Origin: Chloroflexota bacterium
GTDB lineage: Bacteria; Chloroflexota; Dehalococcoidia; SZUA-161
Length of the DNA: 17,896 nucleotides
Direction: 5' to 3'
Assembly: GCA_030668425.1 (NCBI GenBank)
Contig: DAOUTY010000008.1
Location: forward strand, 1-17,896
Below the pieces are notes generated by a model, which saw only the letters and a program-made list of their open reading frames with translations, was not told the DNA's origin and searched no databases. Below, one piece after another: positions 1 through 7,428 of the stretch. The position numbers were made by a program, and so were the translations under genes. Positions within the stretch are counted from its first letter, which is position 1; the number at the start of each line of letters is the position of its first letter.

Positions 1-1
1 G

Positions 2-241
2 AACGTGTATGCCGTCCGACACAAGCATGCGTTTCATTCCATCTACTGGCTGCTACGCTGTATTTTCGGTGTAAGAAACGAGAAGGCGCTTATTCCCGCG
101 ATTTACCACAAATTCCTGGCCTGGCAGATCGACAGTAAGTCTGGAGTCTGGCACCGTCTGGAAGGCTTTTTTGACCACCTGTTTCCCAAGAGCGTTGTTG
201 TTTATCTCCGCAAAGCCCCTAATATAGATTCAGGCGCTTAG
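2..241 (+). CDS. 3' end of a plus-strand gene, probably a SAM-dependent methyltransferase
   Basis: The reading frame is open from the left edge to a TAG at 239-241, giving about 79 residues. The 5' part of the gene lies outside the window; a GTG at 5-7 is in frame but there is no room to see a ribosome binding site. The C-terminal segment (FDHLFPKSVVVYLRKA) resembles the last beta-strand of class I methyltransferases, which often ends in a pattern like LPKSxVVxxRK. The SAM-binding part would be upstream, so the assignment rests on this tail only. The gene ends one base before the stop of the convergent radical SAM gene, and no terminator hairpin separates them. It could also be an unrelated enzyme or a short independent protein. 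Confidence 0.45.
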   Translation, partial: NVYAVRHKHAFHSIYWLLRCIFGVRNEKALIPAIYHKFLAWQIDSKSGVWHRLEGFFDHLFPKSVVVYLRKAPNIDSGA

Positions 242-242
242 A

Positions 243-1763
243 TTAGGCCCACCTCCATATTAAGTGCCCGTCCTTGAGGTCATATATCATAAGCCCTTGC
301 TCAACCCAACTCGTTATGTTTTCCCGAATCTGTTGGGGCGGATAGGGGATGAGCTTGGCTATCCTATCTGCCAAATCCTCCACCGGCCCCTGTCTATGCT
401 CAATTCCTCCCAGGCTTTCGATTACGTCGCCACTTAAGAGGGCCCATGCTAATGGGCTTCGCCTTTGTGGCTTCGCCGGCTCCACTCGATCTCCCTTGCT
501 TTCTTCAGGCTCATCCGGGACAATCCTCAGCCCTCTATAGTACTTGTGGAGGGCATCTGTTATATCCTCTGGACTGGCGCCCTTTGTCCGGCTGACCGGC
601 CTGTTGGCATCATACTTCGCCCAATCACTTGTCAGTATCTCAAGCCCATATTCATCAGCCTTCTCGCGCACTTCGGTTCCCGGGAAGGGGGCCAGTACGT
701 GGAATCCGTAATAGGTATCCAGTTCCTGAGCAAACTCCATTGTTTGAAGCAGTGTTTCCTTGGTCTCACCGGGCAGCCCCAGAATAAAAGAGGCCAAGAC
801 ATTGACTCCGGCGTCCTTCGCCATCTTCACACTCTCTCTGATCTTGTCTAATGTGATTTTCTTCTTAACTATGTCTAAAATCTGCTGGTTCCCACTTTCG
901 ATCCCGTAGCAAAGCCAATCGCAGCCTGCGAGTTTCAACTTCTGGAGCACTGCTGGATTCACAGTATCGACCCGGGCAAAAACGCTCCACTTAAACTTCA
1001 GTCCTCTCGCGATAATCTCGTCGCAGATAGCGTGGAGATGCTTATGGTTGAGCGTGAACAGATCATCTTCCAAGTTCACCTCTCTGAATCCCAGGGCCAA
1101 ACCCTGCTCTATCTCATCAACCACCAGCTTAGGATCTCGAAATCTGGCTCTTCTGCCACCCATCTTAGAGCCCACACAAAAGATGCAATTGAAAGGACAA
1201 CCCCTGCCAGTGATAAGACTACAGTGCGATGCCAGCGCATGGTACCGCGACGTAGGGAAGAGATGTCTCGCCGGCAAGGGGAGTTCATCGAGGTTTTCGA
1301 TCAAAGCGCGCTGAGCCGTAACCTTCACGCCATCCGATCTGAAGGCTATTCCGTCTATATAATCGAGCTTCTTGCCGCTCACGATATCCACTAAGGTTTG
1401 CTCACCCTCGCCCATCACCACAATGTCTATCCAAGGCGCCTCGTTAAGTGTTTCCACAGGAGCAAAGGTGACATGAGGGCCACCTATGACCGTGACAACA
1501 TCCGGATTCACAGACTTGCAGTGTTTGAGGATATCTGATGCGGTATGATAATTCATCGTCACTGAAGTTACGCCGACGATATCAGGTTGATACTGTTCGA
1601 GTTTGCGCCTTATCTTATCCTTCGTATATCTGGATACCAGAAGATCCAAAACATCCACTTCATAGTCATTTTGTTCCAGTATCGCAGCGAGATAGAGCAG
1701 ACCCATAGGTATGATTGGGAATTCCTGGAAAGGATACGGAGGATTTATTAGCAGAGTCTTCAT
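243..1763 (-). CDS. B12-binding-domain radical SAM protein
   Basis: The protein has 506 residues. Residues 1-130 form a Rossmann-like cobalamin-binding domain (MKTLLINPPYPF start, GGPH at 94-97, MGEGEQT at 117-123). It lacks the DxHxxG motif, so cobalamin would bind without a protein histidine ligand, as is usual for this superfamily. Residues 180-380 are the radical SAM core, with the cluster motif CPFNCIFC giving Cys189, Cys193 and Cys196. NLEDD (230-234) and YGIESGNQQ (286-294) fit the later strands. About 75 C-terminal residues (430-506) form an extra small domain that I do not recognise. Family members perform methylations at unactivated carbons or ring cyclisations (BchE-like); the substrate cannot be told. 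ATG 1761-1763 is preceded by AAGGGAAAT. It is the last gene of the train, 10 bases after the methyltransferase gene, which suggests a shared task. Confidence 0.88.
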   Translation of the reverse strand: MKTLLINPPYPFQEFPIIPMGLLYLAAILEQNDYEVDVLDLLVSRYTKDKIRRKLEQYQPDIVGVTSVTMNYHTASDILKHCKSVNPDVVTVIGGPHVTFAPVETLNEAPWIDIVVMGEGEQTLVDIVSGKKLDYIDGIAFRSDGVKVTAQRALIENLDELPLPARHLFPTSRYHALASHCSLITGRGCPFNCIFCVGSKMGGRRARFRDPKLVVDEIEQGLALGFREVNLEDDLFTLNHKHLHAICDEIIARGLKFKWSVFARVDTVNPAVLQKLKLAGCDWLCYGIESGNQQILDIVKKKITLDKIRESVKMAKDAGVNVLASFILGLPGETKETLLQTMEFAQELDTYYGFHVLAPFPGTEVREKADEYGLEILTSDWAKYDANRPVSRTKGASPEDITDALHKYYRGLRIVPDEPEESKGDRVEPAKPQRRSPLAWALLSGDVIESLGGIEHRQGPVEDLADRIAKLIPYPPQQIRENITSWVEQGLMIYDLKDGHLIWRWA

Positions 1764-1773
1764 ATTTCCCTTT

Positions 1774-2574
1774 TTAGGACTGCGCAGGTTTCTGGCAGCA
1801 CTTAACTAACACGACATCGCTCACACTGGGGAAGCGTCGAGCCACTTTATCAAGAACGCCCATAACAAAGAACGCCATCCCCTTGGGCATAGTAGAAGTA
1901 ATCCTGTCCCACATTGGTGCTCCCCAAAGCAAACAAATGCCCGAAGCTTCCTCGATGTCAAGATGAGAGCTTACCACCTGCTTGATTAGAGGATAGTCGA
2001 ACCTATAGATGTGATCAGGGGGAGTTTCCCATGCCTGTCTCTTGTCCTGGTCTTTTCGTGAGATGAGCTTGGTCAAATAGTGTACCCTTCTCCCAAGTCG
2101 ATGGCCCAGGCTCTCGAAGTTGGCGATAGAGATAACTGCCTTCCCCTCAGGTTTGAGGACGCGAGATATCTCTTGCATGGTCTTGTAGGGATCGGGGAAA
2201 TGATCCAGAGCACCCTTGCACATAATCCAATCGAAACAGTCTGCTCCAAAAGGCAGGTTCTCCGCTATCCCCTGGACCAAGTCAACGCAAGTGCCGCTAT
2301 CCGCAACACATTTCTTGCTGTGACCAAGCATTGTCTTTGACGGTTCCAGGCCAACGGGCTTTCCGCCCTTCTGAGCTAGTTGTATCGTGTCCACGGCCCG
2401 GCCACATCCGATATCAAGTACTCTATCACCCTTCGTAGGATCTATTTTCTCTATGGTAGCCTCGATCATCCTGTCAAACAGGAATACGAGGTCAGGGGTC
2501 ACTTTCGGCGGGACAACGCCATCGTCGTTCCAGTCCAGATCGACTTCTATCTTGTTCCCTTCGGCTAAATTCAC
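1774..2574 (-). CDS. Class I SAM-dependent methyltransferase
   Basis: The protein has 266 residues with a UbiE/type-11 methyltransferase fold. SAM-binding motif I is VLDIGCGRA at 52-60, the acidic residue of motif II is in GLEPS (75-79), NLPFGADCFD (106-115) is the post-motif, and HFPDPYKTMQEISRVLKPEG (125-144) is the typical motif III region. The C-terminal third (150-266) would carry substrate specificity and gives no clue. The start is GTG, and it overlaps the TAG of the upstream fumarase beta gene by one base (TAGTG), so translation is probably coupled; no strong Shine-Dalgarno is seen. The next gene, a B12-dependent radical SAM enzyme, starts 10 bases downstream. The two may act on one molecule, for example a lipid, cofactor or natural product. 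This is inference from position. Confidence 0.85.
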   Translation of the reverse strand: MNLAEGNKIEVDLDWNDDGVVPPKVTPDLVFLFDRMIEATIEKIDPTKGDRVLDIGCGRAVDTIQLAQKGGKPVGLEPSKTMLGHSKKCVADSGTCVDLVQGIAENLPFGADCFDWIMCKGALDHFPDPYKTMQEISRVLKPEGKAVISIANFESLGHRLGRRVHYLTKLISRKDQDKRQAWETPPDHIYRFDYPLIKQVVSSHLDIEEASGICLLWGAPMWDRITSTMPKGMAFFVMGVLDKVARRFPSVSDVVLVKCCQKPAQS

Positions 2575-3137
2575 TAACTCGCCGCACCTGGCTGAATCTT
2601 GTATTTTGCCTTACCTTCCTGATACAGGTCACCGCCATGCATGTCGTTTATCACTACAGCAGGAAAATCTTTTACCTCAAGCCGCAAGATAGCTTCGGGG
2701 CCAAGCTCTTCGTAAGCAACAATATCTGATTTGGTGATGCTCTTGGCTATCAGCGCTGCTGCCCCGCCCACTGCCGCGAAATACACTGCCTTGTATTCTT
2801 TTATTGCTTCCTTCACTGCATCAGACCGCAAGCCCTTGCCAATCATCGCCTTAAGTCCGATAGATAGCAGACGCGGTGTATAAGCATCCATTCGACCACT
2901 AGTCGTCGGCCCCGCGGAGCCGATCACGTGCCCCGGTTTTGTTGGCGAAGGACCCATATAGTAAATCGTCTGCCCCCTGATATCAAAGGGCAACTCACCT
3001 CCCCTATCGAGAGTTTCGATCAAACGCTTATGTGCTGAATCCCTGCCCACGTATATAACACCGCTGATCAGGACTTGATCCCCAGCCCTGAGATTCTCTA
3101 TAACATCATCGCTTATTGGTGAGATTATCTTCTGCAT
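2574..3137 (-). CDS. fumB: Fumarate hydratase class I, beta subunit (C-terminal domain type)
   Basis: This is the beta half of the two-subunit, iron-sulfur-dependent fumarase, which interconverts fumarate and malate in the cytoplasm. At 187 residues it has the normal length for a separate beta subunit. The family signatures are GRDSAHKR at 31-38 and GPTTSGRMD at 76-84, the latter contributing substrate-binding and catalytic residues; AVGGAAAL (122-129) and the D-M-H-G-G segment (165-169) follow. ATG 3135-3137 has a GGAGG six bases upstream. The alpha subunit gene is not next to it but lies 3.4 kb upstream, on the far side of sdhACDB (see findings). L(+)-tartrate dehydratase beta is the other family member, but the TCA-type neighbours favour fumarase. 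The symbol is used here in the sense of the beta subunit, not of E. coli FumB. Confidence 0.93.
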   Translation of the reverse strand: MQKIISPISDDVIENLRAGDQVLISGVIYVGRDSAHKRLIETLDRGGELPFDIRGQTIYYMGPSPTKPGHVIGSAGPTTSGRMDAYTPRLLSIGLKAMIGKGLRSDAVKEAIKEYKAVYFAAVGGAAALIAKSITKSDIVAYEELGPEAILRLEVKDFPAVVINDMHGGDLYQEGKAKYKIQPGAAS

Positions 3138-3178
3138 TACGTCCTCCGGCCCAACAAAACTTCGGCTCCGTACAACAG

Positions 3179-3985
3179 CTATTTTACAGTAAACTCCGGC
3201 ACTTCTATCTTAGGCTTGCTCTCGACCGGGAGGTGAGCCAAAGTAACAGGTTGTCTTTTCTTCGCCAACCGCATGCTGTCGAACACCATAGCTCTCTTGA
3301 GAAGTTGTATAGCCAGCGCGGGGTCAACTCCCTTGGGACATGCCTCTGAGCAAGCCCCCGCGAGGTGACAAAGCCAGACGCCATGAGGCGAATCGGCCTC
3401 GTGAAACCTTTCTTTGGCTCCCATATCCCTGCGGTCTGTACAATACCTGTAAACCTGCCCCAGTGGCTGGGGACCCAGAAAGAGAGCATCCGTAGCTACA
3501 GTAGGACAGGCTGCCATGCATAGACCACATTTCACGCAGTATGCAAATTGCACATACGATTCCAGTTCTTCGCGAGATTGAACGTACTCAGCTGTTGGTT
3601 CCTCAGCCTCTCTGATATCCGAACTTATTATGTAGGGCTTTATCGACTTATGCTTCTCAAAGAGGAGATCGAGACTGGCCACAAGGTCCCTGATTATCGG
3701 GAAGTTGGGTAATGACTTGACTTCGATTCTATCCGTTTTCAATTCCTCGACAGGGGTGTGACAGGCTAGCATAGGGAAATTGTTGACAAGCACGCCACAG
3801 GAACCGCAAATTCCCATGCGACACGAACTGCGAAAAGAGAGCGTGTTATCTACCTTCTCCTTTATGTAGATAAGGCCATCCAGCACCGTCATGCCCTCTG
3901 TGAAGGGAATGGTAAACTCCTGTAGATAAGGTTCCTTATCTTGCCCAGGGGTGTACCTTTGAACTTTGAAGGTTAATTCCTGCAT
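3179..3985 (-). CDS. sdhB: Succinate dehydrogenase / fumarate reductase iron-sulfur subunit
   Basis: This subunit carries electrons between the flavoprotein and the membrane anchor. From ATG 3983-3985 it has 268 residues. Ligands for the [2Fe-2S] cluster are Cys55, 60, 63 and 75 (SCRMGICGSCG...C). CVKCGLCMAACP supplies Cys150, 153, 156 and 160, and CHLAGACSEACPKG supplies Cys206, 212 and 216. By analogy with E. coli SdhB these bind one [4Fe-4S] and one [3Fe-4S] cluster; the absence of a Cys at Ala209 fits the latter. This start was chosen because AAGGAG lies six bases upstream. An in-frame ATG 45 bases earlier would overlap sdhD and add 15 residues without family similarity. Gaps are 34 bases to sdhD and 41 bases to the fumarase beta gene. 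The direction of the reaction cannot be read from this subunit. Confidence 0.95.
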   Translation of the reverse strand: MQELTFKVQRYTPGQDKEPYLQEFTIPFTEGMTVLDGLIYIKEKVDNTLSFRSSCRMGICGSCGVLVNNFPMLACHTPVEELKTDRIEVKSLPNFPIIRDLVASLDLLFEKHKSIKPYIISSDIREAEEPTAEYVQSREELESYVQFAYCVKCGLCMAACPTVATDALFLGPQPLGQVYRYCTDRRDMGAKERFHEADSPHGVWLCHLAGACSEACPKGVDPALAIQLLKRAMVFDSMRLAKKRQPVTLAHLPVESKPKIEVPEFTVK

Positions 3986-4019
3986 ACATCGCTCCTTAGC
4001 GCCCGGCATATTCATCTGT

Positions 4020-4349
4020 TCAAAAAGCACTTATGGGAATATACGCGGCATATCCAAAAATCGCTATCCCGATGACCACTAAAGCCCAATCCAAGACTCT
4101 AACCGCATAGTTGGGGAAGGAAAATTCTAGAATAATCGTCCTCAATCCGTGGAGGCCGTGGTAGAGACCAAAGGTCAAGAGGAGCAGATAGAGGGTAAGC
4201 CAACCAGCACTGGCTGCTCTATCAGAAACCGATTCCCAGCTAGCGGGCTCACCGCTGCTGAGATGTGACACAATAAGATGCGTACCCGCGAAGAAGAAAA
4301 GCCCGATACCTGTTATATATTGCAGAATCTTCAGCCGAGTCTCTTTCAT
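4020..4349 (-). CDS. sdhD: Succinate dehydrogenase membrane anchor, SdhD-like
   Basis: This is a small hydrophobic protein of 109 residues with three predicted membrane helices at about 9-30, 49-73 and 86-106. His24 and His29 in helix 1 (AGTHLIVSHL) and His64 and His67 in helix 2 (YHGLHGLR) are candidate haem b ligands. Together with SdhC it would anchor the SdhAB catalytic dimer and form the quinone site. The length and three-helix layout match SdhD proteins of two-anchor complexes. ATG 4347-4349 has AGGAG six bases upstream, and only 9 bases separate it from sdhC. Sequence similarity among anchors is low, so the C/D naming is by gene order and topology. Confidence 0.85.
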   Translation of the reverse strand: MKETRLKILQYITGIGLFFFAGTHLIVSHLSSGEPASWESVSDRAASAGWLTLYLLLLTFGLYHGLHGLRTIILEFSFPNYAVRVLDWALVVIGIAIFGYAAYIPISAF

Positions 4350-4358
4350 GCCAGGCTC

Positions 4359-4808
4359 CTATGTAACAAACTCAACTAGAATATATATCGCAAGAGCTAC
4401 TATCACAGCCAACATTACCCAGGTAAGCGGGCGTCTGCGCCGCATCGAATCAACGTAAGGATATATGGGGGGCTTAGGCTTCCCCAGGGTGTATCCCAAA
4501 TGCTGCAATATGAGCCTGCCCCCATTTAGAGCGTGGAAAGCAAAGGCTGCCATTACCAGATACTCAACCACTCTGCCGAAAGGGTTCGTAAGGAAGTCTA
4601 TGGCGCTCGTCCAGCTTTCTTCACCTCCCAAACGAAATCCATTCGCTCCCAGATGCAAAGCAACATATAATAGCAAGCCAAGCCCGGTCAATCTGTGCAG
4701 GGTGTAGAGGTATCTCTCCAAGGTATAGCGACCTGCCCACACCCAGCCTTTGACGCCCAGACGATTCGGCAAGTGAGGCTTTTCGCTGCTTGCTACCTCG
4801 GTCTCCAT
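4359..4808 (-). CDS. sdhC: Succinate dehydrogenase cytochrome b subunit, SdhC-like
   Basis: This is the second membrane anchor, with 149 residues from ATG 4806-4808. It has three predicted helices, around residues 40-58, 79-104 and 126-148. Haem and quinone-site candidates are the His in YTLHRLTGLG (residue 38), the His in VALHLG (53) and the His in FAFHALNGGR (92); the helix 1 pattern HRLTGLGLLLY is typical of SdhC. The ATG overlaps the sdhA stop by one base (TGATG), with GAGGAA about seven bases upstream. A GTG 27 bases further upstream is possible but would overlap sdhA more deeply and add nine residues of no family character. With histidines in both anchors, the complex may carry two haems b (type A). 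That is inference. Confidence 0.88.
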   Translation of the reverse strand: METEVASSEKPHLPNRLGVKGWVWAGRYTLERYLYTLHRLTGLGLLLYVALHLGANGFRLGGEESWTSAIDFLTNPFGRVVEYLVMAAFAFHALNGGRLILQHLGYTLGKPKPPIYPYVDSMRRRRPLTWVMLAVIVALAIYILVEFVT

Positions 4809-6523
4809 CAGTATTTCCTCTCTACCGGCTGCCACATAGTGATGTTTGCCGGGATATAGTCGAAACGGTGCTCCTGACCAGGAGTGTAGTAAGCCAAGGT
4901 ATGCTTACCCCAGTTCACATCGTCTCGGTTGGGAAAGTCAGTCCTCGAATGCGCCCCCCTGGATTCAGTGCGAGTCAGGGCTCCAAGCACGATAATCTCC
5001 GCCAGATCAATTAAGTTGGTTGTTTCGAGGACAGCCATAAGGTTCGTATTGTATATCCGACTGGTGTCAACAACCTTTACATGTTCAAGTCTCTTCTTGA
5101 GTTCCCTGATCTTGTCCAGGGCTACTTCCATATCCGGGCCATTGCGGTAGACGGCCACGTTTTTGTCCATCATCTGTTGCAATTCTGTTCGAATGACAAA
5201 GACATCTTCGCTTCCGTCGCCATGTCCAACCTGCTCGAACAGTCGCTTCTCTTCTTCCTGTACTTTCTGCTCGGGAATAGGAGCCAAGGACTTCTGTCCC
5301 ATGACATAACGGGCTGCCTTCTCCCCGGTGATCTTACCCCAGACCAGACACTCCGCTGTAGAATTGGAGCCTAATCGGTTTGCCCCGTGCAATGACATAC
5401 AGGAGACCTCTCCCGCTGCCCAAACCCCCTCTACCGGCGTCGCTCCATGGATATCGGTGTGAATGCCCCCCATACAATAGTGGGCCGCCGGCCTAATCGG
5501 TATGGGCTGCTCAATAGGATCGATGAAGGCAAATTTTATGGCCACCTCTCTGATCAGCGGCAATCGCTCATTTATCTTGTCAGCGCCTAGATGGCGCAAA
5601 TCGATATGCACATAGTCGAGTCCATCCGGTCTAGAAAAACCCCTGCCCTCCAGAATCTCGGTTACTTCCGAACGTGATACAATGTCTCTGGGCGCGGTTT
5701 CCATCTTGGTGGGCGCATACTTCTCCATAAACCGCTCGCCCTTGTTGTTTAAAAGGTATCCACCCTCTCCCCGCGCCCCTTCAGTTATCAAGATACCTGA
5801 CGGTACCAACCCGGTAGGGTGAAACTGCACAAATTCCATATCTTTGAGTGGCAAGCCAGCCCTGTAGGCCATAGCCATACCATCGCCGGTAGCTGAGAGA
5901 GAGTAGGTGGTAAATGCAAACATGCGACAGGCTCCACCAGCAGCTATGACCAGAGCTTTGCCTCTTATCAAGAAGAACTCACCACTGGTGAGATCCCAGA
6001 CCGTTAAACCTTGAAAAACACCGTTTTCTACCAAGATTGAAGTAACATAGCACTCATCATACCGTGTAACACGCGCGTGTTTCTGAAGTCTATCGTACAG
6101 AGTGTGCATTTCGAAGAAGCCTGTCTTGTCCTCGGCAAAGGTGGCCCTATCGAAGCTATGCCCACCAAATGGTCTCTGGTTTATTCGGCCGTCGGGGCGC
6201 CTTGACCAGGGAATACCCCAGTGGTCAAGCTGGCGGATTTCCTTTGGGGACTCTTCCACGAAAAGCGATACCACGTCCTGATCAGCCAGGAAATCGCTCC
6301 CCCTCACTGTGTCCCAGGCATGAAGCTCCAAGCTGTCGCCTTCGTCCGGGTACATGACCGCCGCAGTGCCACCCTCGGCACAGACGGAATGCGAGCGCAT
6401 TAGCTGAACCCTCGAAACTATAGCTATATCTAGCTCATCATTGCTTACCCGGGCAGCCTCAACTGTCGCTCGCAGTCCTGCCAGACCAGAACCGAGGATT
6501 ACTACATCATGAACGGCTTCCAT
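4808..6523 (-). CDS. sdhA: Succinate dehydrogenase / fumarate reductase flavoprotein subunit
   Basis: This is the catalytic subunit oxidising succinate to fumarate, or the reverse. It has 571 residues from ATG 6521-6523. The FAD-binding motif is GSGLAGLRA near 11-19. RSHSVCAEGG places His45 where E. coli SdhA carries covalently bound FAD. QFHPTG (His235), TEGARGEGG (Arg251), AHYCMGG (His348) and ANRLGSNS (Arg383) are the conserved active-site residues. The C-terminal part ends in TLAYYTPGQEHRFDYIP, as in true SdhA/FrdA. The ATG has TTGGAG nine bases upstream. A TTG 30 bases earlier has no ribosome binding site and was not chosen. It lies 48 bases after fumarase alpha and overlaps sdhC by one base. 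Covalent FAD and two anchors fit a complex that can oxidise succinate but do not exclude fumarate reduction. Confidence 0.97.
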   Translation of the reverse strand: MEAVHDVVILGSGLAGLRATVEAARVSNDELDIAIVSRVQLMRSHSVCAEGGTAAVMYPDEGDSLELHAWDTVRGSDFLADQDVVSLFVEESPKEIRQLDHWGIPWSRRPDGRINQRPFGGHSFDRATFAEDKTGFFEMHTLYDRLQKHARVTRYDECYVTSILVENGVFQGLTVWDLTSGEFFLIRGKALVIAAGGACRMFAFTTYSLSATGDGMAMAYRAGLPLKDMEFVQFHPTGLVPSGILITEGARGEGGYLLNNKGERFMEKYAPTKMETAPRDIVSRSEVTEILEGRGFSRPDGLDYVHIDLRHLGADKINERLPLIREVAIKFAFIDPIEQPIPIRPAAHYCMGGIHTDIHGATPVEGVWAAGEVSCMSLHGANRLGSNSTAECLVWGKITGEKAARYVMGQKSLAPIPEQKVQEEEKRLFEQVGHGDGSEDVFVIRTELQQMMDKNVAVYRNGPDMEVALDKIRELKKRLEHVKVVDTSRIYNTNLMAVLETTNLIDLAEIIVLGALTRTESRGAHSRTDFPNRDDVNWGKHTLAYYTPGQEHRFDYIPANITMWQPVERKY

Positions 6524-6571
6524 AGAACCATTCTCCAATCGCTGGATCGCCAATCGCTGTTGTGCTCAACT

Positions 6572-7417
6572 TCAAAGCACAGCTTCTTTGTGGCGTGCAC
6601 TATGGCACTGAAGATTAACCGCCACCGGCAGGCTGGCTATGTGGGCAGGGAAGGTTTCAACATGGACTGCCAGTGAGGTAATCCTACCCCCCACCCCACC
6701 CGCTCCAACACCAGTTGCGTTAATTCGCTGCAGCAACTCTTTCTCCAGTTCAGCAACCTCCGGGTCTGGGGACGGTTCGCCCACTGTGCGTAGCAGCGCC
6801 TTCTTGGCCAAAATCATCGCCTTCTCAGCGCTACCACCGATGCCCACGCCTACAATCGTCGGGGGACAGGGATTGCTACCTGCTTCTTCTACAGCACTCA
6901 CTACAAAATCGACTACCCCCTGCCGTCCCTGGGCGGGCTTAAGCACCGTGAAACGGCTCATGTTTTCGCTGCCACCGCCCTTAGGAGCGACAGTGATTTT
7001 CAACTGATCACCGGGCACAACTTCAGTGTGAATAATGGCAGGAGTGTTGTCCTTGGTATTGACCCTGGCTGAAAACGGCTGCCTGACCGCAGATTTGCGC
7101 AAATATCCTTCAGCGTAGCCCTGCCGTACACCTTCGTCCACAGCTTGATAGAGGTCACCGCCTGAAATGTGAACCTCTTGCCCCAGCTCTATGAAGACTA
7201 TGGCAAGGCCACAATCCTGACATAGAGGCATCTCATCTTTGGCAGCGATAGTAGAATTCTCAAGTATTTGATCCAGAATCTGGCGCGCCACTGGAGATTC
7301 CTCTTCCTCGCGCGCTTTCCGCAGGGCTGCAAGCACATCGTCCCCAAGAAAAAAATTGGCCTCTGTGCACAGCCGGGCTACAGTGCTGGTGACGTCTTTC
7401 GCTTTGATTTCCTTCAT
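6572..7417 (-). CDS. fumA: Fumarate hydratase class I, alpha subunit (N-terminal domain type)
   Basis: This is the cluster-bearing half of two-subunit class I fumarase. It has 281 residues, the normal length for a separate alpha subunit. Candidate [4Fe-4S] ligands are Cys66 in PLCQDCG, Cys184 in NPCPPTIVGVGIGG and Cys271 in LQCHSARH. PKGGGSENMS (145-154) and the Gly-rich GVGAGGVGGR (236-245) are family hallmarks. The residue after CQD, usually Thr as I recall the family, is Cys69 here, giving one extra Cys near the cluster. ATG 7415-7417 has only a weak Shine-Dalgarno and lies 11 bases after mdh, so translation may depend on coupling. The partner beta subunit lies beyond sdhB. The enzyme is expected to be oxygen-sensitive. 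The symbol denotes the alpha subunit, not E. coli FumA. Confidence 0.93.
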   Translation of the reverse strand: MKEIKAKDVTSTVARLCTEANFFLGDDVLAALRKAREEEESPVARQILDQILENSTIAAKDEMPLCQDCGLAIVFIELGQEVHISGGDLYQAVDEGVRQGYAEGYLRKSAVRQPFSARVNTKDNTPAIIHTEVVPGDQLKITVAPKGGGSENMSRFTVLKPAQGRQGVVDFVVSAVEEAGSNPCPPTIVGVGIGGSAEKAMILAKKALLRTVGEPSPDPEVAELEKELLQRINATGVGAGGVGGRITSLAVHVETFPAHIASLPVAVNLQCHSARHKEAVL

Positions 7418-7428
7418 ATTTGTACCAG

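Noticed and set aside
3986..4030. Longer sdhB start adding 15 residues
   Set aside because: It would overlap sdhD, the added residues do not match SdhB proteins, and the AAGGAG is placed for ATG 3985.
6524..6553. TTG start of sdhA ten residues upstream
   Set aside because: No ribosome binding site; ATG 6523 has TTGGAG upstream and places the FAD-linked His at residue 45 as in E. coli.
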